Shown one piece after another: positions 1 through 8,100 of a stretch of DNA of 64,000 nucleotides (positions within the stretch are counted from its first letter, which is position 1; every line of letters starts with the position of its first letter). The notes under the pieces are model-generated. The model was not told the DNA's origin and made no database searches. It saw only the letters and a program-made list of their open reading frames with translations. Made by a program: the position numbers and the translations under genes. The DNA is taken from NCBI RefSeq assembly GCF_004300825.1, contig NZ_CP036250.1, forward strand, positions 3,421,001-3,485,000, in the 5' to 3' direction. This DNA is from Egicoccus halophilus. GTDB lineage: Bacteria > Actinomycetota > Nitriliruptoria > Nitriliruptorales > Nitriliruptoraceae.

Positions 1-2191
1 GACGGGTCTCGACCGGGTACAGGTCCCGGAACGAGATCGGGTACGCGACCCCGTCGGGGATGGTGGCCTCGACGTAGCGCCAGCCGGTCCAGTCGATCTG
101 GGCGGCGTAGTTGATGGTGTGCAGCGTCCCGGCGGCGTCGACGATCCGGCCACGCAGCCAGGCGCCGTTCCCGTCACCGTCGATCCAGACCCCGAGACGT
201 TGCGGCTGCCCCTCGATCTCGACGTACGGGGACCGGCCGAGGTAGGCGGCGCGGGTGGCGGTGTCGCGGGTGAAGTCGTAACCGAGTCGCAGCACGTCCT
301 GCCCGGTGGGTCCGCCGCCGCCGACGCGCAGGGTCACCGCGGCCCGGGCGTGCGTGGTGGTCCAACCGGCGGTGCTGGTGGTGTCCGCGATCGTGGCGTC
401 GGCGAGCCCGACGGTGACCGGGACGTAGGCGAGCGTGTCGGCGGCCGCAACGGTCGCCAGCGTCCCGCCGGCGTCGACCTTCGCGGTGATGCGGAAGCCG
501 TCGACCGTCGGGGTGACCTCGGCCACGTCCGGGTCGGCGAGGGTGACGGTCACGTCGGCGGGTTCGATGCGGGCGCGGGTGCCGTCGGCGTCGAAGCCGT
601 CGACGACGACCACGGTCGACGCGTCCGCCTCGGCCAGCGACGCGCGCCCCGGCACGACCTCGATCCGCTCGAGCGGGTCGAGGACGTCGAGGTCGAGGGT
701 GGTGGTGACCGGACCGTCGGTGGCACGCAGGGTCGCCGGACCGGACGTGCGACCGGTCACGACACCGTCGGTGGTGACGGTGGCGTGGTCGCCGTCGACC
801 GCGAACACCGGGGTGGTGGTCGCCGGCGAGAAGGTCTCGTCGTGGCCGACGGCACCGAACGTGCGCGACAGGCCGGGAAAGACCCGGGTCGGGTGCTCGA
901 CGTCGACCGCCGGCTCGATGCGCAGGCCGGTGAGCTCGCCGCTGCCCGGGGCCACGAAGACGCCCAGGCCGTTGGGGGTCGACCGCTCGACGCCGTCCGA
1001 GGGCGCGTTGAACAGTCGCGGCTCGCCACCGGGGTGACGGGCCAGCATGGTGCTCGACCCACCGCCGTCGAGGTTCAGGCCGCTGTGCGCGCCGAACTCC
1101 TGCAGCAGCCGGCCGGTCTCCTCGATGGTGGTGCCGCGGCTGGCCTCCTGGCGGCCGTCCACGGTGAGCAGGAACAGGGTGCGACCGTCCTCGCTGACGC
1201 CGACGGCCGTGCGGGGGTGCACGGCCGTGTCGGTGGAGCGGACGACCGCACCGTCACGAAGCAGTACCTGGTTGCCACCGACGGCGGCGGTCAGGCGGCC
1301 GTCGGGCTCGACCCGCGGGCCGTACTCGACCGCCACCGGGTCCCCGACGACGAGGCCGGCGAGCGCGTCGGCGCCGGCGTCACGCCCGATGAGCACGAAG
1401 CCGTCGACCGGCACGGCCGCGTCGGTCACGGCGGCCCCGGTCGCCACGACACGCCCGTCGGCGACCACGACCTCGTGGACCCGCGCGGCACCGGAGGCGA
1501 CCCCGGCGCGGGTGGCGGTGCCCCAGGCCCCGGTGAACAGCGCGATGCCGTTCGCGGCGAGCTGGTGCTGGTTGAAGCCCGTCAGCGTCCGGGACGTGCC
1601 GTCGGGGAGGGTGACGCGACCGTCGAGGAACACGTCCACGACGCGGCCGAGGCGGTCGTCGGTGATCCCGAACGCCCGCGATCGGTTCGGGACGCCGCCC
1701 TTGACGAGCTCCCCGTCCTGCACCGCCGGGCCGATGGCCGCACCCGTGTTGTTGATGTCGAAGAAGTCGCCGTTGACGCCGGCGACCGCGCCGGCACGCG
1801 CCGCCATGTCCGACAGGCGGGCGGTCCCGGCGACCGCCCCGCTGGTCAACAGGTCGACCGACACCCGCTCGTCAGCGAGGTCCACGCGCAGCAGGTCCCC
1901 GCGCAGCCAGCCGGCCGGGTCGAGGCGCTCGAACTCGGTGAGCTCGACCCCGGGGGCGACCTGGTGCCGCTCCTCGGCGACCGGGATGGTGGTGGGCGAC
2001 GCGGCGAGCGACGACAGCTGGGCGGCGGGCGACCACCACGCGTCGGAGGTCGTGACCCGCTCCTCGAGCGGATCGGCGGCGGCAGCCCCGGCGAGCGGAC
2101 CGCCGACGGTCGCGCCGGCCAGGGCCAGCAGGGCGAGCGGACGCGTCCACCGCGCCCGTCGGAGGTTCAAGGGAGGACGTTCGGCACGCAC
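1..2191 (-). CDS. Secreted phosphodiester glycosidase family protein (NAGPA domain), C-terminus cut by window
   Basis: The reading frame enters from the window start and is open to a GTG at 2191 (about 730 residues visible; the stop lies outside). A GAAAGG box 7 nt upstream supports this start. Residues 1-39 form a signal peptide (Arg-rich start, Leu/Ala core, AGAAAA end), so the protein is exported. The NAGPA/DUF2233 core is shown by GVNGDFFDINNTGAAIGP at 138-155 and LNLDGGGSSTM at 372-382. Family members include the mammalian uncovering enzyme (N-acetylglucosamine-1-phosphodiester alpha-N-acetylglucosaminidase) and bacterial exopolysaccharide or cell-wall enzymes. The rest is a long Val/Thr/Asp-rich tail, probably beta-sandwich, whose last visible part ends TGWRYVEATIPDGVAYPI, typical of accessory domains in these proteins. 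A role in hydrolysing cell-envelope phosphodiesters is inferred. The natural substrate cannot be told from sequence. Confidence 0.85.
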   Translation of the reverse strand, partial: MRAERPPLNLRRARWTRPLALLALAGATVGGPLAGAAAADPLEERVTTSDAWWSPAAQLSSLAASPTTIPVAEERHQVAPGVELTEFERLDPAGWLRGDLLRVDLADERVSVDLLTSGAVAGTARLSDMAARAGAVAGVNGDFFDINNTGAAIGPAVQDGELVKGGVPNRSRAFGITDDRLGRVVDVFLDGRVTLPDGTSRTLTGFNQHQLAANGIALFTGAWGTATRAGVASGAARVHEVVVADGRVVATGAAVTDAAVPVDGFVLIGRDAGADALAGLVVGDPVAVEYGPRVEPDGRLTAAVGGNQVLLRDGAVVRSTDTAVHPRTAVGVSEDGRTLFLLTVDGRQEASRGTTIEETGRLLQEFGAHSGLNLDGGGSSTMLARHPGGEPRLFNAPSDGVERSTPNGLGVFVAPGSGELTGLRIEPAVDVEHPTRVFPGLSRTFGAVGHDETFSPATTTPVFAVDGDHATVTTDGVVTGRTSGPATLRATDGPVTTTLDLDVLDPLERIEVVPGRASLAEADASTVVVVDGFDADGTRARIEPADVTVTLADPDVAEVTPTVDGFRITAKVDAGGTLATVAAADTLAYVPVTVGLADATIADTTSTAGWTTTHARAAVTLRVGGGGPTGQDVLRLGYDFTRDTATRAAYLGRSPYVEIEGQPQRLGVWIDGDGNGAWLRGRIVDAAGTLHTINYAAQIDWTGWRYVEATIPDGVAYPISFRDLYPVETR

Positions 2192-2349
2192 GCCGACACC
2201 TTTCGATCCAGATTTCCGGCGGGCAGCAGGCGTCGCCGGGAGCCGGCGCACGCCGGTGCGCTGCCGGAACGCCGGGGACGCTAGGCAGGACGGGTGACTC
2301 CCCCGTTGCCCCGAGGTGACGGTCAGCCGGACGTCGGGCAACGGCACGC

Positions 2350-2426
2350 CCGCCACCGGACGAAACCCGAGCATGTCCGACCTGCTGCCCCGGATCGCTT
2401 CGCGCACCGCCGGACTCCGGTGGCGG
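2350..2426. other. Long-range inverted repeat in leader of the glycosidase gene
   Basis: CCGCCACCGGA (2350-2360) and TCCGGTGGCGG (2416-2426) are perfect 11-nt complements 55 nt apart, inside the 604-nt gene-free stretch 2192-2795. On the minus strand they lie about 160 nt upstream of the glycosidase start and could close a structured 5' leader. I could not match the enclosed sequence to a known riboswitch class. A chance stem in GC-rich DNA is possible. Confidence 0.3.
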
Positions 2427-2546
2427 TCAGTTCGGCAGCGGGCGTTGTCGAGACCGGCCCGGCACACGTGGTGACAGCGGACGCATCTCGACGGTCCGGC
2501 CCGGCGGTCGCGATGCGTACCTCTCGACCCAACATCCACGCCGGTG

Positions 2547-2562
2547 CGACGCACGTGCGTCG
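2547..2562. repeat. 16-bp palindrome CGACGCACGTGCGTCG, left copy
   Basis: A perfect palindrome in the gene-free region between the glycosidase and the receiver gene. The same 16 bp recurs at 13971-13986, and its 14-bp core recurs at 14034 and 14072. Half-sites (CCGTGCGTCC and GGACGCACGG) lie just downstream at 2625 and 2657. It may be a REP-like intergenic element or a protein-binding site; the sequence alone does not decide. Confidence 0.6.
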
Positions 2563-2586
2563 GAAGCCGGTCCTGTGCAGATGAGC

Positions 2587-2666
2587 ACGCACGGATCGGC
2601 GGTTGCGGCGGCGCTGAGCGTGATCCGTGCGTCCGCGCGTCGGGCGGTGCGGACCAGGACGCACGG
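2587..2666. repeat. Overlapping inverted repeats built from the GCACG/CGTGC half-sites
   Basis: ACGCACGGATC (2587-2597) is the exact complement of GATCCGTGCGT (2622-2632). The overlapping CCGTGCGTCC (2625-2634) is complementary to GGACGCACGG (2657-2666). The middle segment can therefore pair with either side, giving two mutually exclusive hairpins. The half-sites match those of the 16-bp palindrome at 2547. No coding sequence is evident between 2192 and 2795. Confidence 0.5.
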
Positions 2667-2795
2667 ACGGCTCCGGCGAGGCCCTGCCCGCGGCGCCCGG
2701 GCGACCCACCGCCGCAGGTGCACGATGCCGTGGTCGCGGAGAGGGCCGGGCCCGGCCGTGTTGTCGGACTTGTCCGCAGCGCTGACCGGCCGAAG

Positions 2796-3161
2796 TCAGG
2801 CGGCGGCGACCTCGGCGAGGCGGTCGAGGAGCGCAGCGAAGTCGGAGCCCTTCTGCAGGCAGGCGTGGGCGCCGAGGTCGAGCACCTGCTGGCACAGGCG
2901 CTCCTCGGCGAACCCGGTGAGCACCACCACCCGCGGGCGTGCCTGCCGGTCCAGACGGGTGAGCACCTCCAGCCCGTCCATGTGCGGCATCGCCAGGTCG
3001 AGCAGCAGCAGGTCCGCGTCGGTCGCCGCGACCTGGTCCAGCGCCTGCTGCCCGTCCCCGGCCTCCGCGGCGACCTCGAAGCGCCCGTCACGCTCCAGCA
3101 GCAGGCACAGCAACCGCCGCAGCGTGGCGTCGTCGTCGGCGACCACCAGGCGCCAGCTCAC
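2796..3161 (-). CDS. Stand-alone response regulator receiver protein
   Basis: A 121-residue CheY-like receiver with no output domain. The acidic pocket is the Asp run at 9-11, the phospho-acceptor is Asp55 in LLLLDLAMPHMDG, and the switch residues are Thr82 (VVVLTGF) and Lys104 (CLQKG). The GTG start overlaps the TGA of the upstream PAS-protein gene as GTGA, so the two are translationally coupled and very likely partners. With no DNA-binding domain it must act by protein contact or phosphotransfer. It ends the gene series that follows the ureide cluster on the same strand. Confidence in the fold is high; the partner output is unknown. Confidence 0.9.
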   Translation of the reverse strand: MSWRLVVADDDATLRRLLCLLLERDGRFEVAAEAGDGQQALDQVAATDADLLLLDLAMPHMDGLEVLTRLDRQARPRVVVLTGFAEERLCQQVLDLGAHACLQKGSDFAALLDRLAEVAAA

Positions 3162-4186
3162 GTCGCCCCCGCCGGATCCGGACGCTCACCGGCGACCGAC
3201 GCCGGATTGGCCGGTGCGACACGGGCCAGGTCACCGGGCGCGAACGGACCTCCGTCACTGGCGGCGCCGGTGAGCAGGCCGGTGACCAACTGCTGCGCGT
3301 CGCGGGTCGTGCGTCGCACCAGGGCGATGCCCTCCTCGACCCGGTCGAGCTCGAACGCGAGCCAGGCGGCGCACAGGCCCTGCACGACGTTGTCGTTGAG
3401 CTCGATGGCGCGACGCTGATCGGTCAGCGCCGCCTCGAGCCGCTGGCGGTCCGCCTCGGCCCGGCGTTCCTCGGTGACGTCCTGCGTGGTGCCGAACATG
3501 CGCAGTGGCCGACCGTCGTCCCCGGCCACCACCTCGCCACGTGCCTGGACGACCCGCTCCTCGCCGTCGGGACGCACGATCCGGTAGGTCAGACCGCGGG
3601 GCCGGTCGGCGCCACGGCTGACGAGGTCCACGCGCTCGGCGACCAGGCGGCGGTCGTCGGGGTGCACCAGCTCGAGGCTGCGGGCCATCGAGGCCGGCTC
3701 GCCCGGCGTCGCTCCGACGATGCGGCGGTACTGCGGCGACCAGGTCACGACGTCGTCGCGGATGTTCCACTGCCAGCTGCCGATCTCGGCCAGCTCCTCG
3801 AGTTCGGCCAGCCGCCGGTACGACTCGACCTGGTCGCTGATGTCCCGCCCGTGGACCACCACCCGCGAGGACGCGCCGACGGGGATCATCGTGGCCGCCG
3901 CCACACGACGTCCCTCCGCCAGTTCCCGCACGGCCTGGTAGGTGAGCGGCTCTCCGGTGGCGAGGACCTGCCGTGCCCGGCCGACCACGTCGGCGAGGTC
4001 GGAGTGGGTGTAGAGCTCGCTGCCCCGGCGACCAGGGAGCGACACCCCCTCACCGATGGCGTCGGTCGCGGCCTGATTGGCCGCGACCACCAGTACGTCG
4101 TCCTCGTCGCCGAGGACCTCGAGGAGCACCACGAGGTCGCTCATCGCCTCGAACAGCGCAAAGCCCGCCGCCGCCAGCTCGTCCAC
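3158..4186 (-). CDS. PAS-domain sensor protein with degenerate histidine-kinase box
   Basis: 342 residues from a GTG at 4186. The frame is open further upstream, but that stretch has a rare TTA codon and runs into the next gene, so I reject the longer start. A first PAS-like region covers about 10-118. A second, clear PAS_3 domain (IGSWQWNIRDDVVTWSPQYR to FGTTQDVTEE) covers about 135-240. A coiled-coil-like linker then leads to IELNDNVVQGL at 261-271, which looks like the HisKA_3 dimerisation helix with Asn264 where the phospho-accepting His normally sits. No HATPase domain follows. It is probably a soluble sensor that signals to the overlapping receiver without classical autophosphorylation. 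That the Asn form is functional rather than broken is inference, supported by the intact frame and coupling. Confidence 0.8.
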   Translation of the reverse strand: MDELAAAGFALFEAMSDLVVLLEVLGDEDDVLVVAANQAATDAIGEGVSLPGRRGSELYTHSDLADVVGRARQVLATGEPLTYQAVRELAEGRRVAAATMIPVGASSRVVVHGRDISDQVESYRRLAELEELAEIGSWQWNIRDDVVTWSPQYRRIVGATPGEPASMARSLELVHPDDRRLVAERVDLVSRGADRPRGLTYRIVRPDGEERVVQARGEVVAGDDGRPLRMFGTTQDVTEERRAEADRQRLEAALTDQRRAIELNDNVVQGLCAAWLAFELDRVEEGIALVRRTTRDAQQLVTGLLTGAASDGGPFAPGDLARVAPANPASVAGERPDPAGAT

Positions 4187-4280
4187 CTCGGCCCCGACCC
4201 CGGTGCGGCCGTCCGCTGGCCGCGATGCACGGCAGCGTAACGCGCGCGAGGCCGCGCAGGGCCGGCTTCGCCCGGTGGGC

Positions 4281-5684
4281 TCAGCTGGCCGCGAGCGCGG
4301 CGACCGCCTGCACGAACGCCTCCATCGGCGGCTCGACCAACCCGGCGCCGACCTGTCCGACGCCTGCCTCGCGACCGGCGATGCCGGTGTTGACCGCCGG
4401 CACGATCCCGGTGCGCACCACCCGCGTCGCGTCGATGCCGACCGGCGTGCCGCGGAACTCCAGGATCGGGATCTGGTAGTGCGGGTGCTCACCGAGCGCG
4501 AGGTCGTACATGGTCCGGGTCGCCGTCAGCGCGTCGCCGACCTCGCCACCGACGAACCGCACGATCGCGGGCGCGGCCGCCATCGCGAAGCCACCGACAC
4601 CGGAGGTCTCGGTGATGGTCGAGTCACCGATGTCGGGGTTGGCGTCCTCGGGCCCGTAGTCCCCGAGGAACAGCCCGTCGGGCACCTGCGCGGGTCCGGT
4701 GAACCAGCGGTCCCCCGTGCCCGACACCTGGATGCCGAAGTCGGTGCCGTTGCGGGCCATCGCCACCACGACGGTGCAGCCGGGCAGGTCCCGGGCCGGG
4801 TCGACGGCGGCCTTGCCGGCGGGCATCCCGAGGTTGAGGAAGAAGTGTTCGTTGCCGTTGATGAACCGCACCACGTCGGCGAGCTCCGACGGGTCGATCC
4901 CGGCCTCGAGCAGCGGCGGCACGACCTCACGTACGAACAGCGCCGAGGCGGCGCGGTTGCGGTTGTGCAGCTCGTCGCCCATCTGCAACGCCTGCACGAT
5001 CAGGGCGCGCAGGTCGAGCGACCCGAGCCGGCCGACGGCCGCGTCCATCGCAGGCGCCAGCACCTGCTGCATCCACTGCAGCCGCTCGATCACCTCGGGG
5101 CCGTAGGCGCCGTAGCGCAGGACCTTGCCGAGACCCTCGTTGAGGGTGCAGTAGGCCCGGTTGCCGAAGGCGCCGTTCTCGACCGCGAACATCGGCATCG
5201 ACGGGCTCACGACGCCGGCCATCGGTCCGACCGCCGCACGCGAGTGGCACGGCGCGAGCTCGAGCTCACCGCGCTCGGCGATTGCGATCGCCTGCTCGGG
5301 TGTGTCGGCCATGCCCTCGTAGAGCATCGCGCCGATCAGCGCACCACGCAGCGGGCCGCTCGCCCGCTCCCAGGTGATCGGCGGACCGGCGTGCAGGAAC
5401 TGCCCGGTCTCGATCCCGACGGCGTCCCGGGCGGTGGTGATGCCCACCCAGTGCGGCTCGGCGGCGGTGATGCGCTCCAGCGCCGTCGCGTTGGCGTCCG
5501 CGGTGCGCGGGTCGGCCGCGATGCGGGCGAGGTCGGCGGCCGCACCGGCCGGCGGACGCCAGTCGACGGGCACCGGGGCGACGCCCTGGTCGCGCAGGCT
5601 GGTCTCGAACAGCTCGACGCCGGCGGTCACGATCGTCGGCTCGGCCGACAGCAGCCGGGCCAGGGGTGAGGTCTCGGTGGTCAT
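4281..5684 (-). CDS. DUF1116 protein, AllG/YlbE-type oxamate transcarbamylase subunit homologue
   Basis: 467 residues, starting MTTETSPLARLL, with AGGAGG 7 nt before the ATG. Its ATG overlaps the stop of the FdrA gene as ATGA. It belongs to the DUF1116 family, which in E. coli includes YlbE, renamed AllG as one of three subunits of oxamate transcarbamylase (with FdrA/AllF and YlbF/AllH). That complex uses phosphate to split oxalurate into oxamate and carbamoyl phosphate. All three homologues are adjacent here, together with a carbamate kinase, so a carbamoyl-transfer role is well supported. The neighbouring ring-opening amidohydrolase and permease suggest a substrate other than oxalurate. It is the last gene of the run; a 94-nt gap separates it from the sensor gene. 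Confidence 0.85.
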   Translation of the reverse strand: MTTETSPLARLLSAEPTIVTAGVELFETSLRDQGVAPVPVDWRPPAGAAADLARIAADPRTADANATALERITAAEPHWVGITTARDAVGIETGQFLHAGPPITWERASGPLRGALIGAMLYEGMADTPEQAIAIAERGELELAPCHSRAAVGPMAGVVSPSMPMFAVENGAFGNRAYCTLNEGLGKVLRYGAYGPEVIERLQWMQQVLAPAMDAAVGRLGSLDLRALIVQALQMGDELHNRNRAASALFVREVVPPLLEAGIDPSELADVVRFINGNEHFFLNLGMPAGKAAVDPARDLPGCTVVVAMARNGTDFGIQVSGTGDRWFTGPAQVPDGLFLGDYGPEDANPDIGDSTITETSGVGGFAMAAAPAIVRFVGGEVGDALTATRTMYDLALGEHPHYQIPILEFRGTPVGIDATRVVRTGIVPAVNTGIAGREAGVGQVGAGLVEPPMEAFVQAVAALAAS

Positions 5685-7156
5685 GCGCGTCCTCCTGCGA
5701 GCTGCACGGCCGTGCGGGCCGCGGCGGCGTTGCTCAGGTGCACCGACGCGCCGGCCTCGACCAGCGCGGCGGCCTGCCGGTCGCGGTCCTGCGGGTCCCC
5801 GACGGTCCCGCACAGCGAGACCACCACGGCGAGGTCCTCGCCGGAGGCGATGGCATCGGCGATCGCCGGGGCCAGCTCGGCCGCCGGATCCGGATGGGCG
5901 CCGTGGCCGAGCACGACGTCGAGCAGCACCACCCGTCCCCCGGGCCGGGCCGCCTCCGCCGCGAGCCGTTCGAGCCGCAGCCGCTGGTCGATCATCGGGT
6001 GCGGACGCCCGAGGGTGAACTCGTCCTCACCGAGGTCGACGAACACGTGCCCGGGCGTGTCGAGCCCGTCGGTCAACGCGAGGTCGTCGGCGAGCGGGAT
6101 GTTGGAGCGCACGGGCGCCTCCAGGGCGGCGGCCGCGATGACCATCGCCTCGTCGCGCAGCGTCCCGCCGGCGAACAGCCCGCGCAGCTCCGTGTACGGA
6201 CCGGGCCGGTCGGTCGGCGCGGGCCACTGCGCCGGCTCGCCCGCCTCCCGACCGAGCGCCGTCGCCACCTCGGCGGCCGCCGCCGTCAGGTCGGGGGCGT
6301 CGGGTCCGAGCAGCGCGAACACGACCGGGGTGTCGAGGTGCTCGGCGACCCGTCGGACCTCCGCGGCGACCGTCGGGTCGGCCGGCTTGGACAGCACCAC
6401 CACCACCTCGGTGGCCGGGTCGGCGTCGAGCGCCGCCATGGCCTGCTGCGTCGAGCGACCTCCCACGGCGGCGGACAGGTCGCGCCCGCCCACCCCGAGC
6501 ACGTGGCTGGTGCCGATGCCGGCGTCGTCGAGCAGGCAGGTCAACTGCTGCGCGCCCGTGCCCGAGGCGGCGACGATCCCGACCGGGCCGGGACGTACGA
6601 CGTTGGCGAACCCGAGCCCGACCCCGGACACGATCGCGGTGCCGGCGTCGGGCCCCATCACGAGCACACCCTGCTCGGCGGCGGCGGTCTTGAGCGCGAC
6701 CTCCTGCTCGACCGGCACGTTGTCACTGAAGACCATCACGGACACCCCGGCCCGCACCGCGTCCATCGCCTCGACGAACGCGTGCTCGCCGGGCACCGAC
6801 ACCAGGGCGAGGTCCACGTCGCCGGCGCGGACCGCGGCCGCCACGGTCCGTGGCGGCGGGGCGTCACCGAATCCGGCCGAGCCCGTGCCCTGGCTGGCGG
6901 CGAGGGCGGCGTCGACCTCGGCCCGGGCCGCCTCCAGGACGGCGTCGTCGTCGGTCCGGATGGCGACGAGCAGATCGTTGGGACCGGCGTCGGGGACGGC
7001 GAAGCCCATCGAGGCCAGGACGTCGAGGTTGAGCTCCGTGGCCATGGCGACCAACGCCTTGTCGACGCCGTCGACGTCGGCGACACGCCGGCTGACCTGC
7101 AGCAGGCTCACGGAGTCGTGGTAGACGCCCCGGCGGACGTCGAGGTGATCGGCCAT
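5681..7156 (-). CDS. fdrA: FdrA family protein, AllF-type oxamate transcarbamylase subunit homologue
   Basis: 491 residues from ATG 7156, with AGGAGG 8 nt upstream; upstream in-frame sequence is unrelated Arg-rich noise. The fold resembles the alpha subunit of succinyl-CoA synthetase. A nucleotide-binding-like half (MGPDAGTAIVSGVGLGFANV, about 167-186, then GPVGIVAASGTGAQQL) is followed by a second Rossmann-like half ending in VVLLDVVLGHGAHPDP. The N-terminal SVSLLQVSRRVADVDGVDKA is typical of FdrA. In E. coli FdrA (AllF) works with AllG and AllH to make carbamoyl phosphate from oxalurate in anaerobic allantoin use. Start and stop overlap both neighbours (TGATG with DUF2877, ATGA with DUF1116), suggesting equimolar subunit synthesis. 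The true substrate here is open. Confidence 0.9.
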   Translation of the reverse strand: MADHLDVRRGVYHDSVSLLQVSRRVADVDGVDKALVAMATELNLDVLASMGFAVPDAGPNDLLVAIRTDDDAVLEAARAEVDAALAASQGTGSAGFGDAPPPRTVAAAVRAGDVDLALVSVPGEHAFVEAMDAVRAGVSVMVFSDNVPVEQEVALKTAAAEQGVLVMGPDAGTAIVSGVGLGFANVVRPGPVGIVAASGTGAQQLTCLLDDAGIGTSHVLGVGGRDLSAAVGGRSTQQAMAALDADPATEVVVVLSKPADPTVAAEVRRVAEHLDTPVVFALLGPDAPDLTAAAAEVATALGREAGEPAQWPAPTDRPGPYTELRGLFAGGTLRDEAMVIAAAALEAPVRSNIPLADDLALTDGLDTPGHVFVDLGEDEFTLGRPHPMIDQRLRLERLAAEAARPGGRVVLLDVVLGHGAHPDPAAELAPAIADAIASGEDLAVVVSLCGTVGDPQDRDRQAAALVEAGASVHLSNAAAARTAVQLAGGRA

Positions 7157-8100
7157 CAGCGGGCCTCCTGGCGGGCGGCGAACGGAGCGGGCGTGGTGGG
7201 GGTGGTCGTGGTCGTGCCGGCGGCGGCGGCGAGGACCAGGCGGGTACCGGCGAGCAGGCCGACGCCCAGGTCCCGACCGGAGGTCGCGCCCACGGCGAGC
7301 AGCGCCCCGACGGCCTCGGGCAGCGGGCCCGTGCCGGTGAGGCCGTGCAGCACCGCGGCCGCCGGTGCACAGACCTCGCCACGGCGGGCGTGGTGGAGCA
7401 ACCCGGCGGAGATGGCCGTGGTGGCGCTGGGGGCACGCCCGACGACCGTGTCGGCCGCCCGTCGTACCCGCGCGACCAGCGCTGCCGTGTCGGCACCGCT
7501 GGCGGTCAGCGCCGGCGCCAGGCGGTCGACGGCGGCGAACAGCCCGCACAGCAGGTCGTCACCGGTCGGCGTCAGGCCGGGACCGAGACCGAGCAGGGCG
7601 ACGGCGTCCGCTGCGGCGGACGGCTCGTCGTGGGCCAGGGCGGCCGTCAGCCGGTCCGTCCGTGCTGCGGTGTCGGGCGGCAGCGCCGGTGCGGTGGCGG
7701 CGAGCAGCGCTGCGAGCTCCTCGGCCCGGGTGTGCAGGCGCGCGGCCGCGACCGGGGCCAGCGCCGGTCGTGGCGACCACCAGCGGCGGACGGTGACGGT
7801 CAGCCCGGGCAGCTCGAGGCGGCCGTGGCCGAGCCGGCCGACGTCGGCGGCGGCGAGCGTGGCGAACGGCCGGGCGGCGGTCGCGACCGCCAGCGCGAGC
7901 GCGTTGGGATGGTGCACGCCGTCGGCCGTGGCCACGGCGAGCACCCGACCGCCGACGTCGAGGTAGGTCGCGGCCGGGAAGCAGGCCAGGACCCGCACGT
8001 CGGTGGGCGGGCCGGTCACGAGGTCATGGACGGCCTCGCTCGCACCGGCGCCCAGCACGCTCGGAGCCGGTGCGGCCGACCCGCGTGCCGGGCCCGTCAC
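7156..8100 (-). CDS. DUF2877 protein, AllH/YlbF-type oxamate transcarbamylase subunit homologue
   Basis: 314 residues from GTG 8100, which overlaps the carbamate kinase stop as GTGA; its own stop overlaps the FdrA start as TGATG. The family signature GLGPGLTPTGDDLLCGLFAA is present near the middle of the protein. E. coli YlbF (AllH) is the DUF2877 member of the AllFGH oxamate transcarbamylase. The N-terminal half is rich in Ala and poorly conserved, as usual in this family. Co-transcription with the other two subunits and the kinase makes a complex likely. No catalytic residues can be assigned from sequence alone. Confidence 0.85.
   Translation of the reverse strand: MTGPARGSAAPAPSVLGAGASEAVHDLVTGPPTDVRVLACFPAATYLDVGGRVLAVATADGVHHPNALALAVATAARPFATLAAADVGRLGHGRLELPGLTVTVRRWWSPRPALAPVAAARLHTRAEELAALLAATAPALPPDTAARTDRLTAALAHDEPSAAADAVALLGLGPGLTPTGDDLLCGLFAAVDRLAPALTASGADTAALVARVRRAADTVVGRAPSATTAISAGLLHHARRGEVCAPAAAVLHGLTGTGPLPEAVGALLAVGATSGRDLGVGLLAGTRLVLAAAAGTTTTTPTTPAPFAARQEAR

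Noticed and set aside
119-2284. Long open frame on the plus strand (721 codons)
   Set aside because: It mirrors the minus-strand glycosidase gene, has low-complexity Gly/Arg/Asp composition and no recognisable domain.
2281-2440. Possible cyclic di-AMP riboswitch before an envelope enzyme gene
   Set aside because: A G-rich stretch and a closing stem are present, but the conserved core sequences of that class could not be found.
4187-4492. Longer N-terminus for the PAS sensor gene
   Set aside because: The extension is Arg/Ser-rich, contains a rare TTA codon and overlaps the end of the DUF1116 gene.
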